Source: Cephaloticoccus sp. (lineage in GTDB: Bacteria > Verrucomicrobiota > Verrucomicrobiia > Opitutales > Opitutaceae). Taken from it: DNA of 64,000 bases. The DNA is taken from contig JAURHD010000011.1 in NCBI GenBank assembly GCA_030833445.1, positions 29,699-93,698 of the forward strand, written 5' to 3'. Made by a program: the position numbers and the translations under genes. The notes under the pieces are model-generated. The model was not told the origin of the DNA. It saw nothing but the letters and a program-made list of their open reading frames with translations, and searched no databases. This document shows, in pieces, positions 33,538 through 42,857 of the stretch. The first letter of the stretch is position 1; each line of letters starts with the position of its first letter.

Positions 33538-34949
33538 ACAAAACGCTGCTACTGATCATTATTGATTTCCTGTTTCTCAACCTCATTGCCCTGACGCAGT
33601 GGGAGAAATTGGAAGTCTCGCGTCCCCCGGCGCAGATCGGGCCCGAGGTCGCGGCCGACCCCGGGGATGGACCGTCGCCCCGTGAGCAGGACTTGGTCGC
33701 CGCGATGCAACTGTCGTTGGCGGATGAAAGCAGTCGGCGGGAAGCGTTGGCCGAGAAACTTGCCGGGACGGAAGAGGCGCTCACCGAGCGCGAGCGCAAC
33801 CTCCAACGCCTCGCGCAGGAAAAATCCCAGGTGGACGCCAAGTTGAGTGAGACCCAGCAAACCGCCACGATGCTTTCGGCTCAAATCCAACGGCAATTGG
33901 AACAAGCCGCGCGTGACGCCTCGCTTTCCAAGGAGCAGATGGAACGTCTGCGGAAGGAGCTGGAAGCAAAGCGGGCCGAGGCAGAAAGACAGCAACAGGA
34001 CATTGCCAAGCTCGAGCAGCAGCAACTGCAGGCCCGCGAAAAAATCGAAGGCTTGTCCGTGGCGGTTAAAGTCGCGGAACAGGAAAAACAACTGCTCAAG
34101 GATACGGCGGAAACCTTCAAGCAACAGGCGGCGGCGGAACGCGATGAGCGCGTCAAGGTGCAGGCAACCACGGTGCAACTGGCGGAGGGCGTCGGCCAAC
34201 TGGCGGAAAAGTCGGGTGAGCTGACCAAGGAGATTCGCGACAACCGGCCGATCAATGCCAACCTGCTGTTCAATGAATTTGTGGCCAATCGCGTCACCAC
34301 GTCGTTCGCCGCCTATCGCAAGACCTTCCTCGGTCCCATCAACCGGGAGGCGACGGCTCGAACCATCCTGATCACGGATGGGGACAAAATATATGCCCTG
34401 ATGCACATCAGTGACACGCCGTTCTCGTTGCGGGAAAACGGAGCCGATTGGGAAAGTATAAAAATCGCCTATACCAAGGACGGGGGCTATCGCAGCCCGG
34501 TGCCGCGTTTGGATTTTCTTTCCCTCGATCCGCGGATCATTGCCTTGCCCGTGGAACAGGCCCAGGCCGCGGCGCTCGGCGTAAAAATTTATCAGACCGC
34601 CCTTGAGCCGTTCAAATTTCCGGATGCCGTGCTGATCAACGCGAGCGGTTTCGGCTATGGGGAGGTTTCGTTCAAGCTCGATGCGGCGCAGCAGGGTTAT
34701 GTGCGCGTGGACAATCGGCTGATGAAACGACTGTTTGGCGACTTTGCTCCGTCCAAGGGCGACTTGGTTTTCAGCAAGACCGGAGAACTGCTCGGCATCA
34801 TGGTCAACAATGACTACTGCGCCGTGGTGAATAATTTTCTCCCATCCCGCAGCTTGAAAACGGGTGACGACATCATGGCCCAGGAAACCGGCACGATTCT
34901 CGATGCCATGGTGGCACGTTATCGGTCCCTGCCACTCAGATTGCAGTAA
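33534..34949 (+). CDS. Single-pass coiled-coil protein with possible ExbD/MotB-like anchor
   Basis: 471 residues. The N-terminal helix is LLLIIIDFLFLNLIAL, with one Asp (residue 11) buried in it, as in the proton-carrying helix of ExbD/TolR/MotB. After a proline-rich linker, residues ~55-245 are charged coiled coil. Residues ~250-471 form a beta-rich domain ending in SKGDLVFSKTGELLGIMVN, which resembles the C-terminal half of a trypsin-like fold with the catalytic serine absent. No OmpA-type peptidoglycan-binding domain was seen. Its start overlaps the upstream membrane gene by 4 nt, so the two proteins are probably made as a complex. Confidence 0.58.
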   Translation: MNKTLLLIIIDFLFLNLIALTQWEKLEVSRPPAQIGPEVAADPGDGPSPREQDLVAAMQLSLADESSRREALAEKLAGTEEALTERERNLQRLAQEKSQVDAKLSETQQTATMLSAQIQRQLEQAARDASLSKEQMERLRKELEAKRAEAERQQQDIAKLEQQQLQAREKIEGLSVAVKVAEQEKQLLKDTAETFKQQAAAERDERVKVQATTVQLAEGVGQLAEKSGELTKEIRDNRPINANLLFNEFVANRVTTSFAAYRKTFLGPINREATARTILITDGDKIYALMHISDTPFSLRENGADWESIKIAYTKDGGYRSPVPRLDFLSLDPRIIALPVEQAQAAALGVKIYQTALEPFKFPDAVLINASGFGYGEVSFKLDAAQQGYVRVDNRLMKRLFGDFAPSKGDLVFSKTGELLGIMVNNDYCAVVNNFLPSRSLKTGDDIMAQETGTILDAMVARYRSLPLRLQ

Positions 34950-35586
34950 GCCGATATACGCTCGTGCGCAAAAGTCCCCACTGCCGGGTGACCGAGGCCA
35001 AAGGGACCAGACCAGCCCCTGCCAACAAGGCTTCACTCGGAGGCAGGGTCCGGTTGCGCAGCCCGGTCTGCCAGTGGAAAAAAGTGTAGAGACCGGCCAA
35101 CCAAATTTGGGCGCGCCAACGGGCGGGGCCGTGATCCGGTAAGACAAAATCAGCCCAAAGCCAGAGGGCACCGGGTTGCAGGCCTGACACAACTCGACTA
35201 ATCAGAGACCGGGTTTGCGCGGGATTGAAGCAATCGAGCAGGAAGCAGGTGACCACGGCATCATAGCGCCCCGGGGAAAATTCAGTCGTCGTGACATCCG
35301 CGTGGATGAAATTTACCCGGCCGGCCTTTTCGCCCAAACGGCCTTTGGTCCGCGCGAGCATGCCGGCGCTCACATCAAGGCAATCGATCGAGGCCGTTGG
35401 GTTGAGTGTCAGCAGTCGCTCCAGAAAACGGCCATCCCCTTCACCCAGCACCAGGATGGTTCGCCGGTCCTGCAGATGGGGCAACAAGCCGAAGCGGGTG
35501 CGTTCCAGATCCCGACCGAACGCCAGAAATTCGAGGGCCCGGTAAATTCCCGCCAACCGGTCAAAGCTACGGCTGCTCGGATTCAT
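34936..35586 (-). CDS. Class I SAM-dependent methyltransferase
   Basis: 216 residues from ATG 35586. Motif I is ILVLGEGDGRFLERLL (GEGDG binds SAM), followed by IDCLDVSAGMLARTK with the acidic strand-2 residue and a YDAVVTCFLLDCF strand 4. The fold fits small-molecule methyltransferases; a quinone or lipid acceptor is plausible because it is coupled (4-nt overlap) to a UbiA-like gene. Its 3' end overlaps the convergent coiled-coil gene by 14 nt. Confidence 0.82.
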   Translation of the reverse strand: MNPSSRSFDRLAGIYRALEFLAFGRDLERTRFGLLPHLQDRRTILVLGEGDGRFLERLLTLNPTASIDCLDVSAGMLARTKGRLGEKAGRVNFIHADVTTTEFSPGRYDAVVTCFLLDCFNPAQTRSLISRVVSGLQPGALWLWADFVLPDHGPARWRAQIWLAGLYTFFHWQTGLRNRTLPPSEALLAGAGLVPLASVTRQWGLLRTSVYRLTAI

Positions 35587-36449
35587 TGCCGGGCAAAGTG
35601 AAGGTAGAGCCACGCGATGACCGGCGTCAGTAAAACGCCGTCGGCCAAGACCCGGGCCAGCTGACGTCCGCTGCGCTGATGGAGCAAGTCGACCAAGGCC
35701 AGCAATCCCCCGCTCCCGGCGGCGCAAAGGGTGGCGGTGCGGCGCATCCCATCCTCAAAACTCGCAAAGCCCAAGGCCAGGATCATGATGACGAATGGCA
35801 GGATGCGCACCATACGGCGACTGCCGGGATATTGCAGGACGAACGACGTTTGTCCGTGGTGGCGATCCACCTCGTCTTCCCAAGTTGATATCAGGGCGCA
35901 ATTGGCGAAGCAGAGCAGGGCGAAGAACACCAGTGGAACGCCGAGTAGTTCAGTTGGATCAGTTAGCCTGACCAAAGTGAAACCGGCCACGCCGGAAGTA
36001 AGCAGGAAGGCGACGCACAATTCCTTGGGCACGCGGAGGGGATGTTTGCGGTGCAGCAGCTGATGGGAGAGCAAATAGACCAACATCGGCAAAAGGATGA
36101 GGAGACCGGCTTGAAATTCCCGGGCATTCAACTTCCACAGGGCAGTGCCCACCGCCGTGATCAGAAGGGCCAGCCAAACGCCGAAAGTTGACCAGCGGTG
36201 CTCGTAATAAAACCGATGCCGTTGCGTCTGCATTTTTTCCGCCGGCAACAACCACCCTTCGATCCATCGGTCGGCCGAATATGCGAGCCAGACGGAGATG
36301 CCCAAGATAGCATGATGAAACTAATTGAGCTCGTCGTTGACGGTTTCGGCCAACAGCCATTGCCACACCACCGCCACCGCGACGGCATCCAAAGACAAGA
36401 TGGTCGGCCACTGCCACCAATTGGGTTTGCCGGAACCTCGGGGCTGCAT
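35583..36449 (-). pseudogene. UbiA-like membrane protein, interrupted by an in-frame amber codon
   Basis: The frame beginning at ATG 36449 encodes a plausible N-terminus (WWQWPTILSLDAVAVAVVWQ, helix 1), then meets TAG at 36321-36323 and continues in the same frame with a typical next part (GISVWLAYSADRWIEGW). The remainder has about seven hydrophobic segments, and ALISTWEDEVDRHHGQTS resembles the second acidic motif of the UbiA prenyltransferase family. A single TGG-to-TAG change would explain it. Without readthrough only the part from ~36305 could be made from a TTG. It may be a pseudogene, a sequencing error or, least likely, a recoded gene. Confidence 0.68.
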
Positions 36450-36519
36450 AGCTTCATGCAAGCCTTCGTGTTATTGTCTGGCAATGCTCTGATACAGATA
36501 CCTCAAACCTCTCCCGGTT

Positions 36520-38097
36520 ATGACCCCATCGAAATCACGTCGACTCATCTACAACTACGATGCCTGGGGACCGTTTATCCGGCCTGAGACAATCGATGAT
36601 CTCCAGGAAAACGTAGATATTTTGCAGGGCACGCAGGTGACGACCGTCATGCTTAGCCCAAATTTTGGACAGAGTATGTGCTATCCCAGCGAGGTTTCTG
36701 AGTTGTGCCACTGGCGGGAGCATTCACCGGAGGAGAAGGCCGTCTTTCATCATGAAATGGGGCCTCGCTTTGCCCGGGCTTCCGAATGGGTCGCCCGACA
36801 ATGGCGGAAACACGGCATGGATGCGTTTGGAGTGCTGGTGCAAGACGTGGTGAAGGCGGGGTTGGAGGTCTTTGCCACGATTCGGATGAATGATGTGCAC
36901 TGTCTGACACTGGAGGAGCGGCGCGGTCCCTATACCGACAAGTTTTACCGGGAGCATCCGGAATATCGACTGCAGCAAAGCGGTGGATTGAACTACGCTT
37001 TCCCGGAAGTGCGGGCTCACCGGTTGGCGTGTTTAGAAGAAATGGTGCGCCGGTATCCATTTGCGGGATTGGAATTGGATTTTATGCGCGGGGTGCCGTT
37101 TTTCCCCGGAGATACTCCGCCGGATAATCCCTACTATGGTCAGCATCCGATTACCTATCCACGCGATTATAGTGAAGGAAGCATCCCGATCATGACGGAA
37201 TTCATCGGCGAAATCCGCCGCATGTTGGACCGGGTGTGCAAAGAGCTGGGGCGAAAAATTGAATTGGCGGTGCGGGTGAGTTCGAGTCTGTCGGGTTGCC
37301 GCCGGGTGGGTCTGGATCCCGTCGACTGGCACCGTCGCGGGTATTTGGATTTTCTCACGATCGGTCGTTTTTTGCAGATTCATTATGAACTACCCGTGGG
37401 TGCATTTAAGCGTGCCTTACCCGGCCTGCCGGTCCTGACGTCCATCGACTACGTGCTCACCAGCGAGGGTGAACACGGCGTCTACGTGGGTTCACGCGAT
37501 GCCACGGCGGAGATATATCGAGGAGTGGCCGCCGCGCTCTATGCCCAGGGTTCGGATGGTCTGTCGCTTTTCAATATGTATGTCTGCCGCGGCAACAACT
37601 GCGACCCGGCCGGCAAAGAGTGGCATCACATGGAACCCGTGGAGATCCTGAGACAGGTGGGAGATCAACAGACGTTGGCTGGAACCAGCAAACTCTATGC
37701 GGTCGATGCGGTATCGCCGATGTTCAACCATCCCTTCGTTGATCCGCTGGCCCTGCTGCCCGGGGAAGTTTCCCCGCGATATCCCTTGGTCTTGAAGTTG
37801 ATGGTGGGTGAGTCGAATGCCGGGTCACGTCAATGCAGGCTGCGGGTAACGACGGATCAGCCGGCGGGTGACGTGGCTATGACCGTGCAGCTTAATGGTC
37901 ATGGTCTGGGCGGGGGGAGTGCAGCCTCCACTACACAATTGTTTGATGAGCCCTATGATCAAACCGTTCCGAACCCAGCAAGATCACGGGACTTTGAGGT
38001 GGATGGGAGCGAGCTGATTTACGGAGAAAATGAAGTCGTAGTGCTCGCCGCCGCCCCGTTGAAAATCACCAATGTCGAGCTGGCGGTAACGGGGTAA
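36520..38097 (+). CDS. Putative TIM-barrel glycoside hydrolase-like protein
   Basis: 525 residues, no signal peptide. The N-terminal ~390 residues read like a (beta/alpha)8 barrel: YNYDAWGPF at strand 1, VFATIRMNDVHC, FAGLELDFMRG (carboxylates at a strand end), ELAVRVSSSL and GSDGLSLFNMYV. The final ~130 residues are a beta-sandwich with LVLKLMVGES. The family has no role known to me. It is followed 9 nt later by the sulfatase-like gene, so the pair probably act together. Confidence 0.55.
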   Translation: MTPSKSRRLIYNYDAWGPFIRPETIDDLQENVDILQGTQVTTVMLSPNFGQSMCYPSEVSELCHWREHSPEEKAVFHHEMGPRFARASEWVARQWRKHGMDAFGVLVQDVVKAGLEVFATIRMNDVHCLTLEERRGPYTDKFYREHPEYRLQQSGGLNYAFPEVRAHRLACLEEMVRRYPFAGLELDFMRGVPFFPGDTPPDNPYYGQHPITYPRDYSEGSIPIMTEFIGEIRRMLDRVCKELGRKIELAVRVSSSLSGCRRVGLDPVDWHRRGYLDFLTIGRFLQIHYELPVGAFKRALPGLPVLTSIDYVLTSEGEHGVYVGSRDATAEIYRGVAAALYAQGSDGLSLFNMYVCRGNNCDPAGKEWHHMEPVEILRQVGDQQTLAGTSKLYAVDAVSPMFNHPFVDPLALLPGEVSPRYPLVLKLMVGESNAGSRQCRLRVTTDQPAGDVAMTVQLNGHGLGGGSAASTTQLFDEPYDQTVPNPARSRDFEVDGSELIYGENEVVVLAAAPLKITNVELAVTG

Positions 38098-38106
38098 TGC
38101 GAACGG

Positions 38107-39297
38107 ATGTCTGACCCTGCGCCCAATATACTCTGGATTGTGACCACTCAGTGGCGGGCGCAGGCCTGCGGCTACATGGGAGACGGCAACGCGCATACAC
38201 CGGTGCTGGATGCGCTGGCTGGAATGAGTGTCAACTATGCCCAAGCGGTGACGCCGCATCCGTTTGGCCCCTTCGCGCGCGCAGCCATGCTGACCGGGGT
38301 GCCGTCGCCGCAAAACGGGGTGCAGGATTATTATGATCCCTTGCCGCCACTCGCTCCGACAGTAGCCCATGCGCTGAGTGCGTATGGATATCAAACCGCG
38401 TTTTTTGGCAAGTGGCACTTGGCGCCGCGCGATCCGCAGGCTCCTTTGGTTGGCGAGGTGCATGCCCGCACCCTGGTGCCGGCGAGTCATCGGGGTGGAT
38501 TTGAATTTTGGGAAGGATTCGAGAGCGGATTCTTAATCAATGATCCTTGGTTGCATGGCACGCGGTTGCCGAAACCGGTGCAGTATCACGGTTATCAAAG
38601 TGATGTCGTTTGTGAGCGCGCGGCGGAATTTTTGTCCCGGGAAACGAAACCGTGGTTTGGGGTAGTCAGTCTCGAATCACCGCACCCACCTTATGATGCA
38701 CCGGCCGGAAAAGTTTCGCCCATGGCGGCGACGGATGTGCGGTTGCGGTGCAATGTTCCGGCGGTCGCGGCCGATCGCGCGTCCCGGGAGTTGGCCGGAT
38801 ATTATGCGCATATCACGGCCACGGATGCGGCCATTGGCCGATTGCTGAGCGCGGTCGGCGAGGACACGGTGGTCGTCTTCACCAGCGTGCACGGAGACAT
38901 GCATGGCTCCCATGGATTGTTTCGCAAAGGCTGGCCCCACGAGGAAAGCGTGCGCGTGCCCTTGTTGGTGCGGCACCCGGGACTAGCCGCAGGGCGCAAT
39001 GATGAGACGGTTTCCTTGTTGGATTTTCCGGCCATGACCCAGGCATGGGCGGTAGGCGCGACTTGGGTTTGTCCACGGGATCATGCCGTGATTTCCATGC
39101 CCAGTGTGGTGAACTTGCCGGATCAATGTGATCGCGAGTGGCGGGGAGTGCGCACCGCACGGCACAAATTAATCCTGCAGGCCGATGGTGAGCCGTGGCT
39201 CTTATACGACTTGGTTACAGACCCCGACGAGTTGCACAATCTGGTGGCTGATCCGTCGGCGCGGGCCGATCTCAACCGGCTGCGCAACTTGGTTTGA
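38107..39297 (+). CDS. Sulfatase-superfamily protein lacking key catalytic residues
   Basis: 396 residues with the sulfatase fold order: NILWIVTTQWRAQACGYMGD, a TGVPSPQNG turn, FFGKWHLAP, FTSVHGDMHGSHGL and PHEESVRVPLLV. The formylglycine site normally reads C-x-P-x-R but is PFGPFARAAMLTG (near residues 52-64), with no Cys or Ser. The metal-binding Asp of the usual TDQ is Thr, and the Asp of SDHGD is Val. The Lys/His of GKWHL remain. It is probably not an active sulfatase and may bind sulfated glycans or serve another role. No signal peptide. Confidence 0.8.
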   Translation: MSDPAPNILWIVTTQWRAQACGYMGDGNAHTPVLDALAGMSVNYAQAVTPHPFGPFARAAMLTGVPSPQNGVQDYYDPLPPLAPTVAHALSAYGYQTAFFGKWHLAPRDPQAPLVGEVHARTLVPASHRGGFEFWEGFESGFLINDPWLHGTRLPKPVQYHGYQSDVVCERAAEFLSRETKPWFGVVSLESPHPPYDAPAGKVSPMAATDVRLRCNVPAVAADRASRELAGYYAHITATDAAIGRLLSAVGEDTVVVFTSVHGDMHGSHGLFRKGWPHEESVRVPLLVRHPGLAAGRNDETVSLLDFPAMTQAWAVGATWVCPRDHAVISMPSVVNLPDQCDREWRGVRTARHKLILQADGEPWLLYDLVTDPDELHNLVADPSARADLNRLRNLV

Positions 39298-39318
39298 TCC
39301 GTTCAGGTATTGACCTGA

Positions 39319-39855
39319 TCATTGGCGTCGTAATTCGGCAATATAGCCTACCAAGGTGGAGAAACCCGCTGAGCCCGCCACCGAACCAATAATTGCCTCG
39401 GTGAGTAATCTGAACCGCGGTTTTGTGCCTTGTGCTTTCCAGAACAGAGACATCCCGATCAGAAAGAAAATCAGGGCACTGACGGATGAAACCCGCCCCG
39501 GCCGCATCGTTTCAATAACCGACGGGTCATGGATGATCAGTTCGTCGATATGGAGATCTATTTGAAACAGATGCTGGCCCAGGGTAGCCAGATTCAGACC
39601 GGCAATGATCAAGGCCAACCAACCGGTATGTTTGATCTGGTATTCCAGACCCAGAATCGTCAGTCCGACCAAGAACAGAGAAACCGCTCCATTGAATTTG
39701 ATGGGAGCGATCCCCGCCAATGGTTGCAGCAAGAGGCTGCTACCGGTAAGCCACCCCAAAATAGTCGCGATCCCGATGGCCACTAACACCCATGCGAGGA
39801 TGGTGGAAATCCGTCCCCACCAAGTTGCTTTAGGTGTGATACTGCTCGAATCCAT
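39319..39855 (-). CDS. Five-helix membrane protein, sensor-like (MASE-type) domain alone
   Basis: 178 residues with four to five hydrophobic segments: ILAWVLVAIGIATILGWL, NGAVSLFLVGLTILGLE, LALIIAGLNLATLG, SALIFFLIGMSLF and a last one near the C-terminus. The IKFNGAVSLFLVGL block resembles the membrane sensor module in front of histidine kinases or cyclases, but no output domain follows the stop. The 137-nt gap between its start and the AsmA-like stop is AT-rich and probably holds its promoter. Confidence 0.55.
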   Translation of the reverse strand: MDSSSITPKATWWGRISTILAWVLVAIGIATILGWLTGSSLLLQPLAGIAPIKFNGAVSLFLVGLTILGLEYQIKHTGWLALIIAGLNLATLGQHLFQIDLHIDELIIHDPSVIETMRPGRVSSVSALIFFLIGMSLFWKAQGTKPRFRLLTEAIIGSVAGSAGFSTLVGYIAELRRQ

Positions 39856-39992
39856 TGAGGTATTTACCCTAGATTAGAAGGCTCAATCCGCTCAGTGCAA
39901 TTCGTTTTGTCGGCCCCGGGTTGATATTTTCACTCAAAGACCGTCTGTAATAACAATCACAAAAGAATTAAAATCAGTTGTTTATGTATTTA

Positions 39993-42803
39993 TTAGGGCT
40001 TTTTTTCGCTAGGTATTGCGGTCTGAGGCGGCGGGGGAATATCAGGCATGTCCGAGGGATTACCGGTTTGGGGGGGTGAATTCGGATTGGAATCGAGCGG
40101 TTGAGTTAATTGACGGAAAAAATTGGTCGGACCGATCAGAAATGCCCAAATGGGATTTTCCAATGCCCCGGTCAACTTGACCTCGAGCACGCTGGACAAT
40201 GGAGATAAAACCGCCCCCATGACATTTTTCAGGATGAATTTGCTCTCCTGGAAAGGATAAATGCGGGCATTGAAATCCAGTTTCTGAGGTTCCAGGGCAT
40301 AACTCCCCCAGGCTTTGATCGCAGAGTTGGAACCGGTGATGCTGACTTCGGAAAATTGCAGATGATCTTTTTCCACCGTGAAATTTGCCCGCAGGTCGTT
40401 AAATCTCAGCGCGGTGAAATTTAACAACTCGGACAGCAAACCGAGCAAACGGATCTCGCCCAAGCCGCGGCCGTGGAGTTCCGCGTTGCCCGAGCCGTTG
40501 TAACTGTAGGGATCGGCCAGATCACCTTCCGCCGAAACATCCAGGTCGACGGTTACATTGGCGGTCTGTTGAATATACGCACTGGTCTTGGGTTTCTTTT
40601 CGCCATGTTTGGAAGCGGAATACTCCGACAGAATTACCGCTGCTTTTTGCAGATTGCCCTGTTTGAGCCCCAGATCGAAACCGAGACGCTCTTTGCCCGG
40701 GGCACCACGAATTTGCAAACGACCGGAGGTATGTCCGCCGGCGAATTCAGCATGCAGGGGCTCGATCACCAAATTGTCATCGGTCATCTCGGCATTAAAA
40801 CTCAGGTCGCTGAGCGGAAATTTATGGAAAGTCAGGTTTCCCGGTGCGGTTCCCTCCACCGTAATCTGACGCGCTGGACCCGAACCAGTCTCCGAAAGAA
40901 AGCCATGGATTTTTAAATCCGGGGCCTGGCTGAAAACAAAAGGGGCGACCACGTTTTCCACACCCGGACCGACCAGACCGGCCGCCGTAACCAGATCAAG
41001 ATTTGAGCTGAAATCGAAATCCATGCGTTGGAGCGCATAGTCACCGTCCTTCAACCGGCGGACGAAATTTCCCCGGGCCGCTCCAGTGCCTCGGTTCACC
41101 CGAATGTCCATGGCATCGTAATAAAACGGCCGCAGGTAGATCAGGGTGTTGGCATGATCGAGGGCCACGCCCTTGATCACCGGCCGATCCGCATCGGCAT
41201 AAACAAATACGCTGGTGTTGTAACCCAAGCCCCATTGACCCTGCACATCGACGGACGCATCGGGAGCGAAGGCGCTAAAATCGAAATTGGTCCAGAAGTT
41301 CGGCCACCACTCGCGAAACCAACCGCCGATATCGAGCGGTCTTAACTGACCCGTGAGCAGAAATCTGAATTCCTTGGTGGCCATGTCCTGACTGTAACTA
41401 CCCCGGGCAAAATTGGTGCCGATGGTGGCGGCGGCATCCGTTGCGACGAAGTTATGACCGTCAAAGCGGATGTGTCCCCCGATGCGGTCAAAGGTAACAT
41501 GATAGGCATGGACCACGGTGGCGGCCACGTTGCCTTCGACGCCGGCAAACTTTCCGCCCGGTAAAAATTTCGCATCGAGGTCAAATGCCGGTGGGGTGCC
41601 AAAATCTATGAATGGTCGAATATCGCGACCTAATTTGTCCCCGATCGGGATCAGCAAGGCCGGATCGAAACGACCCGTGGCGTGCACCATTGCACTGCGT
41701 TCCTCGAGATTAGCCGTGCCCGTGAGGTGCACGGTTTCTGATCCAACTTGCAACAGAACCTCGCCCTGTATTTCCGGAAGTTTTCCCAGTCGGATATTGG
41801 CCGACAGATTTCCCGCGGTGATGCCCGAGGTTTCCAACCGGCTGATTTCGAGCTCGGCTCTTTGGGGCTCGACTTGAAATTTATCACTGGTGACGCGGGC
41901 CCGCAGGATGGTGTGCAGATTGCTTGCCTGGCCCAAAGTGGGATGAGTGACATGGTCGACTTGGGCGACGACCCGGGCAAAGAACGGGGTCTGGCTCCAC
42001 AGGGGCAGGCGAGTGCTGAGTTGAAATGGGCCGAATGAGTAAGCGCTGCGGCTTTTATCTTCATAGCCTGCACCATCGAGGGTGGCTTGAATGATGGCCC
42101 CGAGTTTTTCGGAGGGATTGAATTGCAGATTTAGTCTTGGTGAAGCGACCCCGGCCAGTTGACGTGATAGTTCGGTGAGGTGACGGCACAGGTTCGGGTA
42201 ATCCTCGGTCAGTCGCGTGGTGAGCGGCTGGGCCTCTCCCTTGGGCTTCGGGAGAGAACTGAGGTCGATCACTCCTTTGGCCGTGATCGATAAACCCGCC
42301 AGGCGCGCATTCAAGTGATGCACTTCAATGGAGCGCTCGTGAAATGTGGCCACGACATCCATGTTTTGCAGCAGATCCTCTCCCCGGCCGCTGTCCGACA
42401 GCATGGCGGGCACCTGCAAATTCACCCCGTAGGCGCGAAAATGGTGCGGAGAAAAACGCCCGGCGATGAGTTCCCATGGATCAAGTTCAACGTAAACCTG
42501 CCGGGCCGTGGTTACGGGTTCTTCAAATGAGCCGATCGAAAGGCGCAGGTTTTCAACCAGCACATTGCCCGTGGGATCGAAGGTGGTGCGGCCAAACTTC
42601 GCTCGCACGCCGGAATCAGCCAGTCTCGATTCCAGTGAACGCAAAAGGAAATCCGGCACCGGCAGTTCCCGTGCAAATACAATGTAGAGCTGGAATGACA
42701 GCACCAGCGCCAGCCCGAGCCACAGCGTCCAGCAGCAGAACGACAGCGCGCAGTGAAAGCAGAACCGCGAGCAGCGCTGGCACAGTTGCATCCAGGGTTT
42801 CAT
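39993..42803 (-). CDS. Large AsmA-like envelope protein
   Basis: 936 residues: an N-terminal membrane helix (LGLALVLSFQLYIVF) and then a long beta-rich periplasmic region of the AsmA/DUF3971 type, with repeated strands and an AsmA-like C-terminal block (NAELHGRGLGEIRLLGLLSELLNF in two parts near 770-800). The tail is proline-rich and disordered. Such proteins span the periplasm and are linked to lipid transport between membranes. It is the last gene of the run from birA, 54 nt after the DUF4340 gene. Confidence 0.8.
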   Translation of the reverse strand: MKPWMQLCQRCSRFCFHCALSFCCWTLWLGLALVLSFQLYIVFARELPVPDFLLRSLESRLADSGVRAKFGRTTFDPTGNVLVENLRLSIGSFEEPVTTARQVYVELDPWELIAGRFSPHHFRAYGVNLQVPAMLSDSGRGEDLLQNMDVVATFHERSIEVHHLNARLAGLSITAKGVIDLSSLPKPKGEAQPLTTRLTEDYPNLCRHLTELSRQLAGVASPRLNLQFNPSEKLGAIIQATLDGAGYEDKSRSAYSFGPFQLSTRLPLWSQTPFFARVVAQVDHVTHPTLGQASNLHTILRARVTSDKFQVEPQRAELEISRLETSGITAGNLSANIRLGKLPEIQGEVLLQVGSETVHLTGTANLEERSAMVHATGRFDPALLIPIGDKLGRDIRPFIDFGTPPAFDLDAKFLPGGKFAGVEGNVAATVVHAYHVTFDRIGGHIRFDGHNFVATDAAATIGTNFARGSYSQDMATKEFRFLLTGQLRPLDIGGWFREWWPNFWTNFDFSAFAPDASVDVQGQWGLGYNTSVFVYADADRPVIKGVALDHANTLIYLRPFYYDAMDIRVNRGTGAARGNFVRRLKDGDYALQRMDFDFSSNLDLVTAAGLVGPGVENVVAPFVFSQAPDLKIHGFLSETGSGPARQITVEGTAPGNLTFHKFPLSDLSFNAEMTDDNLVIEPLHAEFAGGHTSGRLQIRGAPGKERLGFDLGLKQGNLQKAAVILSEYSASKHGEKKPKTSAYIQQTANVTVDLDVSAEGDLADPYSYNGSGNAELHGRGLGEIRLLGLLSELLNFTALRFNDLRANFTVEKDHLQFSEVSITGSNSAIKAWGSYALEPQKLDFNARIYPFQESKFILKNVMGAVLSPLSSVLEVKLTGALENPIWAFLIGPTNFFRQLTQPLDSNPNSPPQTGNPSDMPDIPPPPQTAIPSEKKP

Positions 42804-42857
42804 GCGACGGAACCTTCAAGACGCGAATACCGATGTGGTGCCACCCGGGTCATGGGA

